DNA from: Kocuria carniphila
GTDB taxonomy: Bacteria; Actinomycetota; Actinomycetes; Actinomycetales; Micrococcaceae
Assembly: GCF_004136555.1 (NCBI RefSeq)
Contig: NZ_NOIT01000013.1
Coordinates: 1-64,000, forward strand
Direction of reading: 5' to 3'
Length of the DNA stretch: 64,000 bases
Positions 41,238 through 48,956 of this stretch are shown in pieces (position 1 is the stretch's first letter; every line of letters begins with the position of its first letter). Below the pieces are notes generated by a model. That model saw only the letters and a program-made list of their open reading frames with translations, was not told the origin of the DNA and made no database searches. Both the position numbers and the translations under genes were made by a program.

Positions 41238-41996
41238 ATGACCGAGAACACGTTGGGTTCCTCCGCCGCTGATCAGCCCACGCAGGCGATCGACGGACTG
41301 GACACTCGAACCAAGGCCCAGCAGGTCCCGGGCGGCGACGGCGCCCCCAGCCACTCTGCTGCCGCCCCCCAGGCGGCTGCCCCCACTCAGGAGGCCACGC
41401 AGGCTTCGGCTCCGGCTCGCGAGACGGCGGGCCGCAAGTTCATGCGTGTCGAGGATGAACGCTGGGGTTACGATCCCGCCGAGGTCGACGACTTCCTGGA
41501 CCGGGTCGACGCCGTTCTGGCCACCACGGCGCGCGATCTGCAGTCCGCGCCGGGCGTAGGTAGCCGGCAGGTGCGCGAGCGCGTGTTCGATCGTGTGCAG
41601 GGCGGTTACGATCCGGCTCCGGTGGATGCCCGGCTCGACGAGCTCGAAGACGAGCTGGCGGATCGAGAACGTGAGGCCTTCATCTCGGAGCACGGTCCCG
41701 AGCGCTGGGAGGAGCACCTGGAACTCATGGGTCAGACTCTGCTCGGACGCCTGAACCGGCCCCACGGGGAGCGGTTCCGCAGGCCTTCCCAGCGCAAGCA
41801 GCTCGGGTATTCGGTCTCTGACGTGGATGTGCTGTGTGACCGGATCACCGAGCACTTCCGTTCCGACGAAGCTCTTGATCCAACACTGGTGCGCAAGGCG
41901 GTGTTCCGTCAGGCGCAGGGTCAACGATGCTACGAGGAACAGCAAGTCGATGCGTTCATGGACCGGGTCGTGGAGCTCATCCTGGCATTGCGCTGA
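41238..41996 (+). CDS. DivIVA-domain-like protein with four DivIVA-type motifs
   Basis: A 252-residue soluble protein. An Ala/Pro/Gln-rich N-terminus (1-65) leads to four copies of the short DivIVA lipid-binding-type motif: GYDPAEVDDFLDRV (about 77-90), GYDPAPVDARLDEL (123-136), GYSVSDVDVLCDRI (192-205) and CYEEQQVDAFMDRV (about 232-245). Copies 2 and 4 are preceded by VFDRVQG and VFRQAQG. The long coiled coil of true DivIVA/Wag31 is lacking. It may be a membrane-associated scaffold linked to growth or lipid synthesis, given its place after cdsA. ATG 41238 follows GGAAAGGTACACACCAAA. Confidence 0.75.
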   Translation: MTENTLGSSAADQPTQAIDGLDTRTKAQQVPGGDGAPSHSAAAPQAAAPTQEATQASAPARETAGRKFMRVEDERWGYDPAEVDDFLDRVDAVLATTARDLQSAPGVGSRQVRERVFDRVQGGYDPAPVDARLDELEDELADREREAFISEHGPERWEEHLELMGQTLLGRLNRPHGERFRRPSQRKQLGYSVSDVDVLCDRITEHFRSDEALDPTLVRKAVFRQAQGQRCYEEQQVDAFMDRVVELILALR

Positions 41997-42014
41997 CTCC
42001 CAGACTTCCGCGCG

Positions 42015-42026
42015 TTTGTATACAAA
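42015..42026. promoter_or_regulatory. GntR-like palindrome TTTGTATACAAA
   Basis: A perfect 12-bp palindrome TTTGTATACAAA, fitting the TxGTxxxACxA style of FadR-subfamily GntR operators. A related copy is at 42097-42110. Confidence 0.45.
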
Positions 42027-42027
42027 G

Positions 42028-42071
42028 CGGGCCTAACTACCGAAATATTCGGAAAGTTGGGCCCGTTTTTT
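42028..42071 (+). terminator. Terminator after DivIVA-like gene
   Basis: CGGGCC/GGGCCCG outer arms with AACT/AAGTT and CCGAA/TTCGG inner arms, followed by TTTTTT at 42066. Confidence 0.88.
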
Positions 42072-42091
42072 CGTCTTTTTTCGCGTTGCTG

Positions 42092-42121
42092 TTGTGTTTG
42101 TGGATACAAAGAGCCTAATGT
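42092..42121 (+). promoter_or_regulatory. Putative promoter with operator for DUF485-actP operon
   Basis: TTGTGT (42092-42097) and TAATGT (42116-42121) are 18 bp apart. The spacer holds TTTGT-GGA-TACAAA (42097-42110), a looser version of the palindrome at 42015. A repressor bound here would block RNA polymerase. Confidence 0.5.
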
Positions 42122-42147
42122 GGTCCTCATCACACAAGGAGGCTTTC

Positions 42148-42510
42148 ATGGCGTCTACGCCCCCTGTCGACTCGGCCAACTCCACGGCTTTCGACTTCAC
42201 AGAAGCTCAGCGCTCGGATCAGTTCCAGCAGCTGCGCAAAACTCACCGTTCTTTCGTCTTCCCCATGGCCGTGGCGTTCCTGGTCTGGTACCTGCTCTAC
42301 GTGGTGCTTGCCATTTACGCCCCTGAGTTCATGTCCCAGCGCATTTTCGGGAATGTGAACCTCGGGCTGCTCCTGGGGCTCCTACAGTTCGTAACCACCT
42401 TTGGCATCACCGCTGCGTACGTGTCCTTTGCCAACCGGAAACTTGATCCCCAGGCCACAGCGTTGCGTGAGCACCTCGAGGCCGCCGGTGCGGGACGAGG
42501 AGAAGCGTAA
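42148..42510 (+). CDS. DUF485 membrane protein
   Basis: A 120-residue protein with two membrane helices (about 45-67 and 82-104), the DUF485/YjcH type encoded next to acetate permeases. The signature is FQQLRKTHRSFVFPMAVAFLVWYLLYVVLAIYAPEFM, then GNVNLGLLLGLLQFVTTFGITAAYVSFANRKLDP. It is probably an accessory or stability partner of the symporter encoded 3 bp downstream. The ATG at 42148 follows AAGGAGGCTTTC, the best ribosome binding site in the window. Confidence 0.92.
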   Translation: MASTPPVDSANSTAFDFTEAQRSDQFQQLRKTHRSFVFPMAVAFLVWYLLYVVLAIYAPEFMSQRIFGNVNLGLLLGLLQFVTTFGITAAYVSFANRKLDPQATALREHLEAAGAGRGEA

Positions 42511-42513
42511 ATC

Positions 42514-44151
42514 ATGATCAACATCACTAATGCGGCACTTCCGGCGATCCATGCCGCCACTGACACCGAAACCGTCGGTACTCCGTGGATCAACATCAGC
42601 GTGTTCCTGGCATTCGTCGTGGTCACGCTGGTCGTCGTAATCCGCGCTTCCAAGTCGACATCCACGGCGGCCGACTACTACGCGGGCGGCCGATCGTTCT
42701 CCGGTACCCAGAACGGCCTGGCCATTGCGGGCGACTATCTCTCCGCGGCATCGTTCCTCGGCATCGTGGGGGCCATTGCGTTGCAGGGTTACGACGGGTT
42801 CCTGTACTCCATCGGCTTCTTCGTCGCGTGGCTCGTGGCCCTGCTACTCATCGCCGAGCCGCTGCGAAACACCGGTAAGTTCACGATGGCGGACGTGCTC
42901 TCCTTCCGCCTGCGTCAGCGTCCAGTGCGCGTCGCGGCGTCCATTTCCACCCTGGCCGTGACCTTCTTCTACCTTCTGGCGCAGATGGCCGGCGCGGGTG
43001 CTCTCGTGTCGCTGCTGTTGGGCATCGGTTCCAAGACCGGTCAGTCACTGGTCATCGTGGTTGTGGGCATCATCATGATCGTCTACGTCTTGGTGGGCGG
43101 CATGAAGGGCACCACGTGGGTCCAGATCATCAAGGCGTGCCTGCTGGTCACGGGTGTTGCCGTGATGACCGTGTGGATCCTGGCCATGTTCGGCTTCAAT
43201 TTCTCGGCCATCCTGGGCGCCGCAGTGGAAACCAATAACAACCCCGCCATGCTGGATCCGGGACTGAAGTACGGCTTGAGTGAGATCACCAAGATCGACT
43301 TCATCTCGCTGGGCCTGGCTCTGGTGCTCGGTGCCGCCGGTCTGCCGCACGTGCTCATGCGCTTCTACACGGTTCCCACCGCCAAGGAAGCACGCAAGTC
43401 CGTGGTGTGGGCCATCACCCTGATCGGCTTGTTCTACCTTTTCACCCTGGTGCTGGGTTTCGGCGCAGCCGCGTTGATCGGCTCCGACCGGATCTTGAAT
43501 TCCCCCGGTGGCGTGAACTCGGCCGCTCCATTGCTCGCCTACGAGCTGGGCGGCTCCATCCTGATGGGTTTGATCGCCGCAGTGGCCTTCGCAACCATCC
43601 TTGCCGTCGTCGCCGGTCTGGCCATCACGGCCTCAGCGTCCTTCGCGCATGACATCTACACATCCGTGATCAAGAACGGCAATTCCGACCCCAAGCAGGA
43701 ACTGCGCGTCGCCAAGACCACCGTGGTCATCATCGGCCTGGTGTCGATCGCCGGCGGTATCGGCGCCCAGGGTCAGAACATCGCGTTCCTGGTGGCACTG
43801 GCCTTCGCGGTCGCCGCATCGGCCAACCTCCCCACGATCCTGTACTCGCTGTACTGGAAGCGCTTCACCACCCGCGGTGCCGTGCTGTCCATGTACGGAG
43901 GTCTGATCAGCTCCGTGGTCCTGATCATCTTCTCGCCGGTGATGTCGGGCGCTGAGACGTCCATGATCCCGGGTGCAGATTTCGCCATCTACCCGCTGTC
44001 CAACCCGGGCATCATCTCCATTCCGTTGTCGTTCCTATTGGGCTTCCTCGGTTCCATGTCCGAGCGTCGGCCGGAGGATCCCAAGAAGCAGGCCGAGATG
44101 GAAGTTCGTTCCTTGACGGGCGTTGGTGCTGAGAAGGCAGTCGATCACTGA
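42514..44151 (+). CDS. actP: Cation/acetate symporter
   Basis: A 545-residue sodium:solute symporter with about 13 helices. It has STAADYYAGGRSFSGTQNGLAIAGDYLSAASFLGIVGAIALQGYDGFLYSIGF, KFTMADVLSFRLRQRPVR, LAQMAGAGALVSLLLG and GLPHVLMRFYTVPTAKEARKSV, all closely ActP-like. Such carriers import acetate, propionate, pyruvate or similar short acids with Na+ or H+. It is coupled to the DUF485 gene by a 3-bp gap. Its products would enter the acyl-CoA routes encoded elsewhere, but no local acetate enzyme is present. Confidence 0.93.
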   Translation: MINITNAALPAIHAATDTETVGTPWINISVFLAFVVVTLVVVIRASKSTSTAADYYAGGRSFSGTQNGLAIAGDYLSAASFLGIVGAIALQGYDGFLYSIGFFVAWLVALLLIAEPLRNTGKFTMADVLSFRLRQRPVRVAASISTLAVTFFYLLAQMAGAGALVSLLLGIGSKTGQSLVIVVVGIIMIVYVLVGGMKGTTWVQIIKACLLVTGVAVMTVWILAMFGFNFSAILGAAVETNNNPAMLDPGLKYGLSEITKIDFISLGLALVLGAAGLPHVLMRFYTVPTAKEARKSVVWAITLIGLFYLFTLVLGFGAAALIGSDRILNSPGGVNSAAPLLAYELGGSILMGLIAAVAFATILAVVAGLAITASASFAHDIYTSVIKNGNSDPKQELRVAKTTVVIIGLVSIAGGIGAQGQNIAFLVALAFAVAASANLPTILYSLYWKRFTTRGAVLSMYGGLISSVVLIIFSPVMSGAETSMIPGADFAIYPLSNPGIISIPLSFLLGFLGSMSERRPEDPKKQAEMEVRSLTGVGAEKAVDH

Positions 44152-44268
44152 TTGAGTGTCCTGACGATTTCTCCTGTAACCTGATAGGAAGCTGGCAGTC
44201 AGTACGCTGACCAAGGCATACGAACGCGACGACCTCGTGTTAAAGCAAACAGCTAAACTGGAGGAATC

Positions 44269-44538
44269 ATGGGCATTATTAGCTGGATCGTCCTGGGCCT
44301 GATCGCTGGCGCACTCGCCAAGCTCATCATGCCGGGTCGTCAGGGTGGCGGCATCATCGTCACCATCATCCTGGGCATCATCGGTGCCATCCTGGGCGGC
44401 TTCCTGGGCAGCCTGGTGGGCATCGGATCCTTGGAATCCGTGTTCGACATCGGAACCATCATCACCGCAATCGTGGGCGCACTCATCGTGCTGTTCATTT
44501 ACGGTGCAGTGACCGGCCGCAAGGGCGCTCGTCGCTGA
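44269..44538 (+). CDS. GlsB/YeaQ/YmgE-family small membrane protein
   Basis: An 89-residue protein with three hydrophobic segments rich in Gly and Ile: IISWIVLGLIAGALAKLIMPG, GIIVTIILGIIGAILGGFLG and IITAIVGALIVLFIYGAVTG. It is typical of the transglycosylase-associated / GlsB family of stress-induced membrane proteins. No catalytic residues exist; the older name is misleading. ATG 44269 follows CTGGAGGAATC. It has its own upstream region (44152-44268) and terminator, so it is monocistronic. Confidence 0.92.
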   Translation: MGIISWIVLGLIAGALAKLIMPGRQGGGIIVTIILGIIGAILGGFLGSLVGIGSLESVFDIGTIITAIVGALIVLFIYGAVTGRKGARR

Positions 44539-44557
44539 TCCACGGCATCACTGAACG

Positions 44558-44588
44558 AGGGCGTCACCTCCGGGTGGCGCCCTTGTTG
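44558..44588 (+). terminator. Terminator after GlsB-like gene
   Basis: A 10-12 bp stem AGGGCG(T)CACC / GGGTG(G)CGCCCT with a short loop, followed by TGTTG. Confidence 0.7.
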
Positions 44589-44628
44589 TATGTGCTGAGC
44601 TCCTCCGATCCACGAGATACTGGTGACC

Positions 44629-45933
44629 ATGTCTGACGCACCCCTGACCATGACCCCCGAACTCGACAGCGCCACTGGCAAGCATCCCCGGCGCGTGGTC
44701 ATTCTGGGTTCCACGGGCTCCATCGGTACGCAAGCGCTCGACGTCGTCGCCTCCGCGCGTGGCCTGCGGCGACCGGGCGAGGGCGACGCCGCCGCGGGGC
44801 ACCCGCCGCTGTCGGTCACGGCCTTGGCCGCCGGAACGTCCAACCTGCCGGTGCTGGCGGAGCAGGCCGTCCGAGAACGTGTGGCCGCGGTCGGAACCAG
44901 TGGCACGGCCGACCACGCCCGGCAACTGAAAGAACTCATTGCCCAACGAGCCTCGGGGGAGGGCCTGACAGGCTTCACCCCCGAGATCTTCCACGGGCCT
45001 GAGGCCGCAACGTGCGTGGCGGAACACTCGGACTGTGATGTTGTTCTCAACGGCATCACCGGGTCCATCGGACTGGCTCCCACGCTCGCCGCATTACACG
45101 CGGGGACGCCCGTGGCGCTGGCCAACAAGGAGTCCCTCATCGCGGGCGGCCCGCTGGTCAAACAGGCCGCGGCCGCCACCGGCCTGGAGACCCCGCTGAT
45201 CCCGGTGGATTCCGAGCACTCGGCTCTGGCGCAGGCGCTGCGGGGAGGCCGTTCGAGCGAAGTCGACCGATTGATCCTCACCGCCTCCGGCGGACCCTTC
45301 CGAGGGATGTCCCGGGATCAACTCACCACGGTCACGCCCCAGCAGGCGTTGAAACACCCCACATGGGACATGGGGGTGATGGTCACGACCAATTCGGCCA
45401 CCATGGTCAACAAGGCGCTTGAGGTCCTGGAAGCATCCTTGTTGTTCGACGTTGCCCTGGACCGGATAGACGTGACCGTGCACCCACAGTCCGTGGTGCA
45501 TTCCATGGTCCAGTTCGTGGACGGTTCCACCCTGGCCCAGGTATCACCGCCGGACATGCGACTGCCCATTGCCCTGGGTATGGGGTGGCCCCACAGAATT
45601 CCCGGCGCGGCGGCGTCGTGCGATTGGACGCAAGCGGCGCACTGGACCTTCGAGCCGCTGGACACCGAGGCATTCCCCGCCATCGAGCTGATGAAGCATG
45701 CCGGGACGCTGGGCGGCACCTGGCCGGCCGTGTTCAACGCGGCCAATGAGCAGGCCGTGTACGCCTTCCACCGGGGTGAGGTGAACTTCACGACCATCGT
45801 GGACATCGTTGCGGTGGTCGTGAATGAACACGAGGGCGACACGACCCCGCGGCTCGAGGACGTCCTGGGCGCCGAGGGCTGGGCCAGGAACCGGGCGGAT
45901 CAGTTTATTGCGCAGCGTTTCAGCGCACGCTGA
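44629..45933 (+). CDS. dxr: 1-deoxy-D-xylulose 5-phosphate reductoisomerase
   Basis: About 434 residues. It converts DXP to MEP with NADPH, the committed step of the non-mevalonate isoprenoid route. The NADPH motif is VVILGSTGSIGTQALDVV (near residues 22-39). Metal and substrate residues lie in LANKESLIAGG, IPVDSEHSALAQAL, LTASGGPFRG, KHPTWDMGVMVTTNSATMVNKALEV and HPQSVVHSMVQFVDGS. An insertion near 45-55 (RRPGEGDAAAGHPP) is longer than usual. Start: ATG 44629; a GTG two codons earlier is possible. ispG of the same pathway lies 3 kb downstream. Confidence 0.95.
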   Translation: MSDAPLTMTPELDSATGKHPRRVVILGSTGSIGTQALDVVASARGLRRPGEGDAAAGHPPLSVTALAAGTSNLPVLAEQAVRERVAAVGTSGTADHARQLKELIAQRASGEGLTGFTPEIFHGPEAATCVAEHSDCDVVLNGITGSIGLAPTLAALHAGTPVALANKESLIAGGPLVKQAAAATGLETPLIPVDSEHSALAQALRGGRSSEVDRLILTASGGPFRGMSRDQLTTVTPQQALKHPTWDMGVMVTTNSATMVNKALEVLEASLLFDVALDRIDVTVHPQSVVHSMVQFVDGSTLAQVSPPDMRLPIALGMGWPHRIPGAAASCDWTQAAHWTFEPLDTEAFPAIELMKHAGTLGGTWPAVFNAANEQAVYAFHRGEVNFTTIVDIVAVVVNEHEGDTTPRLEDVLGAEGWARNRADQFIAQRFSAR

Positions 45934-45963
45934 TCACCGCCGGCCCCATGTTAGGCTTTGCCG

Positions 45964-46095
45964 CGGATGACGAGATCCGGCGTCAAGCTCTGGCTGGCCG
46001 GACGGCAACCCTCTCCCGTAGCGGGGTGCCCCAGATGACCATCCGGCCGCGGTTAACGTAGCTCCCGGCAAGTGCGGTTTCCCGAATCAACTAGC
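45964..46095 (+). ncRNA. SAM-IV-type riboswitch
   Basis: Upstream of metQNI, the conserved core reads CGTCAAGCTCTGGCTGG, then CGGCAACCCTC and CGGGGTGCCCCAGATGACC. This is the actinobacterial SAM-IV class (SAM-I-like core with an extra 3' pseudoknot domain). P1 is GGATG (45965-45969) with CATCC (46040-46044). The 3' domain (GGCCGCGGTTAACG... GGCAAGTGCGG) follows. When bound to S-adenosylmethionine it should reduce expression of the methionine importer. Exact boundaries are approximate. Confidence 0.88.
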
Positions 46096-46183
46096 ACGAG
46101 CCTTGCAACTGCGGTGTGTCCTCGGACGTACCGCTTTCAGTTGTTAATCGCCCAGAACATTTCACACCTCGGAAAGGCACATC

Positions 46184-47071
46184 GTGCGATCTCACCGTTT
46201 GATCCCCCTTGCGCTGGCCACCACCATCGGCCTCACCTTGACCGCGTGCGGCGGCGGAGATTCTGAATCCTCCGATCCTGCTGCGGACGGCACCGTCACC
46301 ATTGGCATCGTCGGCTCGGAGCCCGCTCACGACGCGCTCAAGGAAGTCGCTGCCGAGAACGACATCACCGTCGAGTACGTGGATTTCAGCGACTACAACC
46401 AGCCGAACCCCGCCACCAAGAGCGGCGACGTGGACATGAACTGGTTCCAGCACACCGCGTACCTTGCTGACTACAACAACAACTCTGGTGACACCATCAC
46501 ACCGGTCGGGTCCACCGCGATTTACCCGTTGGGTATGTACTCCAGCAAGTACGACTCCCTGGACCAGATCAAGGACGGCGACGAGATCGCGATTCCCAAT
46601 GACTCGATCAACCTGGGTCGTGCGCTGAACCTGCTCAAGCAGGAGGGGCTGGTCGAATTCACCAAGGACACCATTGCCCCGACCGAAGGCGATATCGACA
46701 CCGAGAAGTCCAAGGTCTCTGTGCGTCCCGTGTCCGCCGAACAGACTGTTTTGTCAATGGATTCCGTGGCGGCTTCCGTGATCAACAACGACTTCCTGGG
46801 CCGAGCGAACATCGATCCCAAGTCCGCTCTCGCATCGGATGATCCCAAGCAGGACAGCGCCAAGGTCTTCAACAACCTGTTCGCTGCTACCGAGGCCAAC
46901 GCCGACAACGAAACTCTCAAGAAGGTTGCAAGCTTCTACTACGACCCCAAGGTCTTGAAGGCCGAGGACGAGGAGAGCAAGGGCACCGCTGTCCCGACAG
47001 AGGTGGACCAGCAGGAACTCAAGGATCTGCTGACGCGGTACCAGGAAGACCTGAAGGAACAGACCCAGTGA
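46184..47071 (+). CDS. metQ: Methionine ABC transporter substrate-binding lipoprotein
   Basis: A 295-residue lipoprotein: signal peptide with lipobox LTAC, Cys22 acylated, then a MetQ/NlpA domain (TVTIGIVGSEPAHDALKEVAAENDITVEYVDFSDYNQPNPATKSGDVDMNWFQHTAYLADYN, and IAIPNDSINLGRALNLLKQEGLVEF). It binds methionine outside the membrane and delivers it to MetNI. The GTG at 46184 follows GGAAAGGCACATC. It overlaps metN by 4 bp (GTGA) and is preceded by the SAM-IV riboswitch. Confidence 0.95.
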   Translation: MRSHRLIPLALATTIGLTLTACGGGDSESSDPAADGTVTIGIVGSEPAHDALKEVAAENDITVEYVDFSDYNQPNPATKSGDVDMNWFQHTAYLADYNNNSGDTITPVGSTAIYPLGMYSSKYDSLDQIKDGDEIAIPNDSINLGRALNLLKQEGLVEFTKDTIAPTEGDIDTEKSKVSVRPVSAEQTVLSMDSVAASVINNDFLGRANIDPKSALASDDPKQDSAKVFNNLFAATEANADNETLKKVASFYYDPKVLKAEDEESKGTAVPTEVDQQELKDLLTRYQEDLKEQTQ

Positions 47072-48120
47072 CGGAAGTATCCAGTGAGCGCACCCTGGTG
47101 CGCTTCCGGGACGTCAGCAAGGTCTACACGGGCGGATCCAAGCGCGCACCGCGAGTGGTCAACGCCGTGGACAGCGTCACCCTGGACATCACCAAGGGCG
47201 AGATCTTTGCCGTGATCGGGTACTCCGGAGCCGGCAAGTCCACCCTCGTGCGATTGATCAACGGTCTGGAGCCCATCAGCTCCGGATCGCTCGAGGTTGC
47301 GGGTAACCGGGTGGACGGTAAGTCCGAGGTGCAGTTGGCACCCATCCGCCGCAAGATCGGCATGATCTTTCAGCAGTTCAACCTGTTCAACTCGCGCACC
47401 GTGGCGGGCAATATCGAGTATCCGCTCAAGCGTGCCGGGTGGAAGCCCGAGGAGCGCAAACGACGAGTGACCGAGCTGCTGGACTTCGTGGGACTGACGG
47501 ACCGTGCCAAGAACTATCCCGAAGAGCTGTCCGGTGGGCAGAAGCAGCGCGTGGGCATTGCTCGCGCCCTCGCCTCCAATCCGGAGTTGTTACTCGCGGA
47601 CGAATCGACCTCGGCGCTGGACCCCGAAACCACCCAGGAAGTGCTCGGACTGCTCAAGCGGGTCAACCGGGAACTGGGGATCACCATTGTGCTGATCACC
47701 CACGAGATGGACGTGGTGCGTTCCATCGCGGATCGCGTAGCCGTGATGGACAGCGGCCGAGTGGTCGAAATGGGCACCACGTCGGACGTTTTTGCCTACC
47801 CCCAGGCCGAGACCACACGGAAGTTCGTCTCCTCGGTGATGCGCACCGTTCCCCGTGAGGACGAGATCGCCAAGCTGCGCGAGGAACACCCGGGTCGCCT
47901 GATCCTGGTGGATGTCACCGACCAGAACCGGATCGGCTCCGTTCTCTCGGAGTGCGCCCGGGACGGCGTGACGTTCAACATCGCGTTCGGTGGCATCTCC
48001 ATGCTGCAGTCGCGGTCCTTCGGCACGTTGACGCTGTCGTTGAACGGTCCGGACACCGCCGTGGAGAACACCATTGTTCGGCTGCGTGAAATCACCAAGG
48101 TAGAGGAGGTGACCCGCTGA
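47068..48120 (+). CDS. metN: Methionine ABC transporter ATP-binding protein
   Basis: A 350-residue ATPase. Walker A is GYSGAGKST (51-59), the Q-loop IGMIFQQFNLF, the signature LSGGQKQRVGIARAL, Walker B LLLADESTSALD and the switch His in VLITHEMDVV. A C-terminal NIL domain (from about 265, RLILVDVTDQNRIGSVLSECARD...) binds methionine for trans-inhibition. It overlaps metQ and metI by 4 and 1 bp. Confidence 0.96.
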   Translation: MTEVSSERTLVRFRDVSKVYTGGSKRAPRVVNAVDSVTLDITKGEIFAVIGYSGAGKSTLVRLINGLEPISSGSLEVAGNRVDGKSEVQLAPIRRKIGMIFQQFNLFNSRTVAGNIEYPLKRAGWKPEERKRRVTELLDFVGLTDRAKNYPEELSGGQKQRVGIARALASNPELLLADESTSALDPETTQEVLGLLKRVNRELGITIVLITHEMDVVRSIADRVAVMDSGRVVEMGTTSDVFAYPQAETTRKFVSSVMRTVPREDEIAKLREEHPGRLILVDVTDQNRIGSVLSECARDGVTFNIAFGGISMLQSRSFGTLTLSLNGPDTAVENTIVRLREITKVEEVTR

Positions 48121-48776
48121 TGGATTGGTCATTATTGGGACCCCAATTGCTCTCGGCCACCGGCGAGACCCTGTACATGGTGGCAGTCACCCTGGTGTTG
48201 GCCGGTCTTATCGGGCTGGTGGTCGGCGTGGGACTCTACGTCACCCGTCGGGGCAACATCCTGGAGAACACCGCGGTTTTCACCGCGCTGAACCTCCTGG
48301 TGAACTTCATCCGCCCCATCCCGTTCATCATTCTGCTGGCCGCACTTGGCCAGGCCACCGAGGCCGTCGTGGGCACCCGACTGGGTCCCAACGCCGCGAT
48401 TTTCGCCATGACCATTGGTGCAACGTTCGCTGTGGCGCGCATCGTGGAGCAGAACCTGATGAGCGTGGATCCCGGTGTGGTTGAGGCCGCTCGTTCCATG
48501 GGTGTGTCTCGGTTCCGGATCATCACCACGGTGATCCTGCCCGAGGCTCTCGGCCCGCTGGTGCTGGGTTACACCTTCTTGGTCATCGGCATCACGGACA
48601 TGTCCGCCATGGCCGGTGCCATTGGCGCTGGTGGTTTGGGCGACTTCGCGTTGCGTCTGGGTTACCAGCGTTTCAATGACGAGGTCACCTGGGCAGCTGT
48701 GATTGTGATCATCATTCTGGTGCAGTTGGTTCAGTTCTTCGGCAACTGGTTGGCGCGCAAGATCATGCGCCGCTAG
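48120..48776 (+). CDS. metI: Methionine ABC transporter permease
   Basis: A 218-residue permease with five helices, MetI type. The EAA loop reads VEAARSMGVSRFRIITTVILPEALGPLVLG, which docks on MetN. The ATG overlaps the metN stop (TGATG). It completes the MetQNI methionine importer. A hairpin follows at 48799. Confidence 0.96.
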   Translation: MDWSLLGPQLLSATGETLYMVAVTLVLAGLIGLVVGVGLYVTRRGNILENTAVFTALNLLVNFIRPIPFIILLAALGQATEAVVGTRLGPNAAIFAMTIGATFAVARIVEQNLMSVDPGVVEAARSMGVSRFRIITTVILPEALGPLVLGYTFLVIGITDMSAMAGAIGAGGLGDFALRLGYQRFNDEVTWAAVIVIIILVQLVQFFGNWLARKIMRR

Positions 48777-48798
48777 CGAGGACAACCGCTACGAATCC

Positions 48799-48831
48799 CG
48801 CCCCGGGCCTTCCCACGGAAGGCCCGGGGCG
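48799..48831 (+). terminator. Terminator of the metQNI operon
   Basis: A perfect 13-15 bp stem CGCCCCGGGCCTTCC / GGAAGGCCCGGGGCG. No T-run; its 3' arm runs directly into a GCGGCGTCGT word (48829-48838). Confidence 0.7.
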
Positions 48832-48956
48832 GCGTCGTTGGGCGTTCGTTTGCTCACGTCCGGCTGCAGGCTCTCGGCAAGGTGGCACAATGGAAGGTGA
48901 ATAAATCGGGGAGTGCCCTTGCGCACCCCCGGCCAACAAGCTTCTGGAGGCAATTC

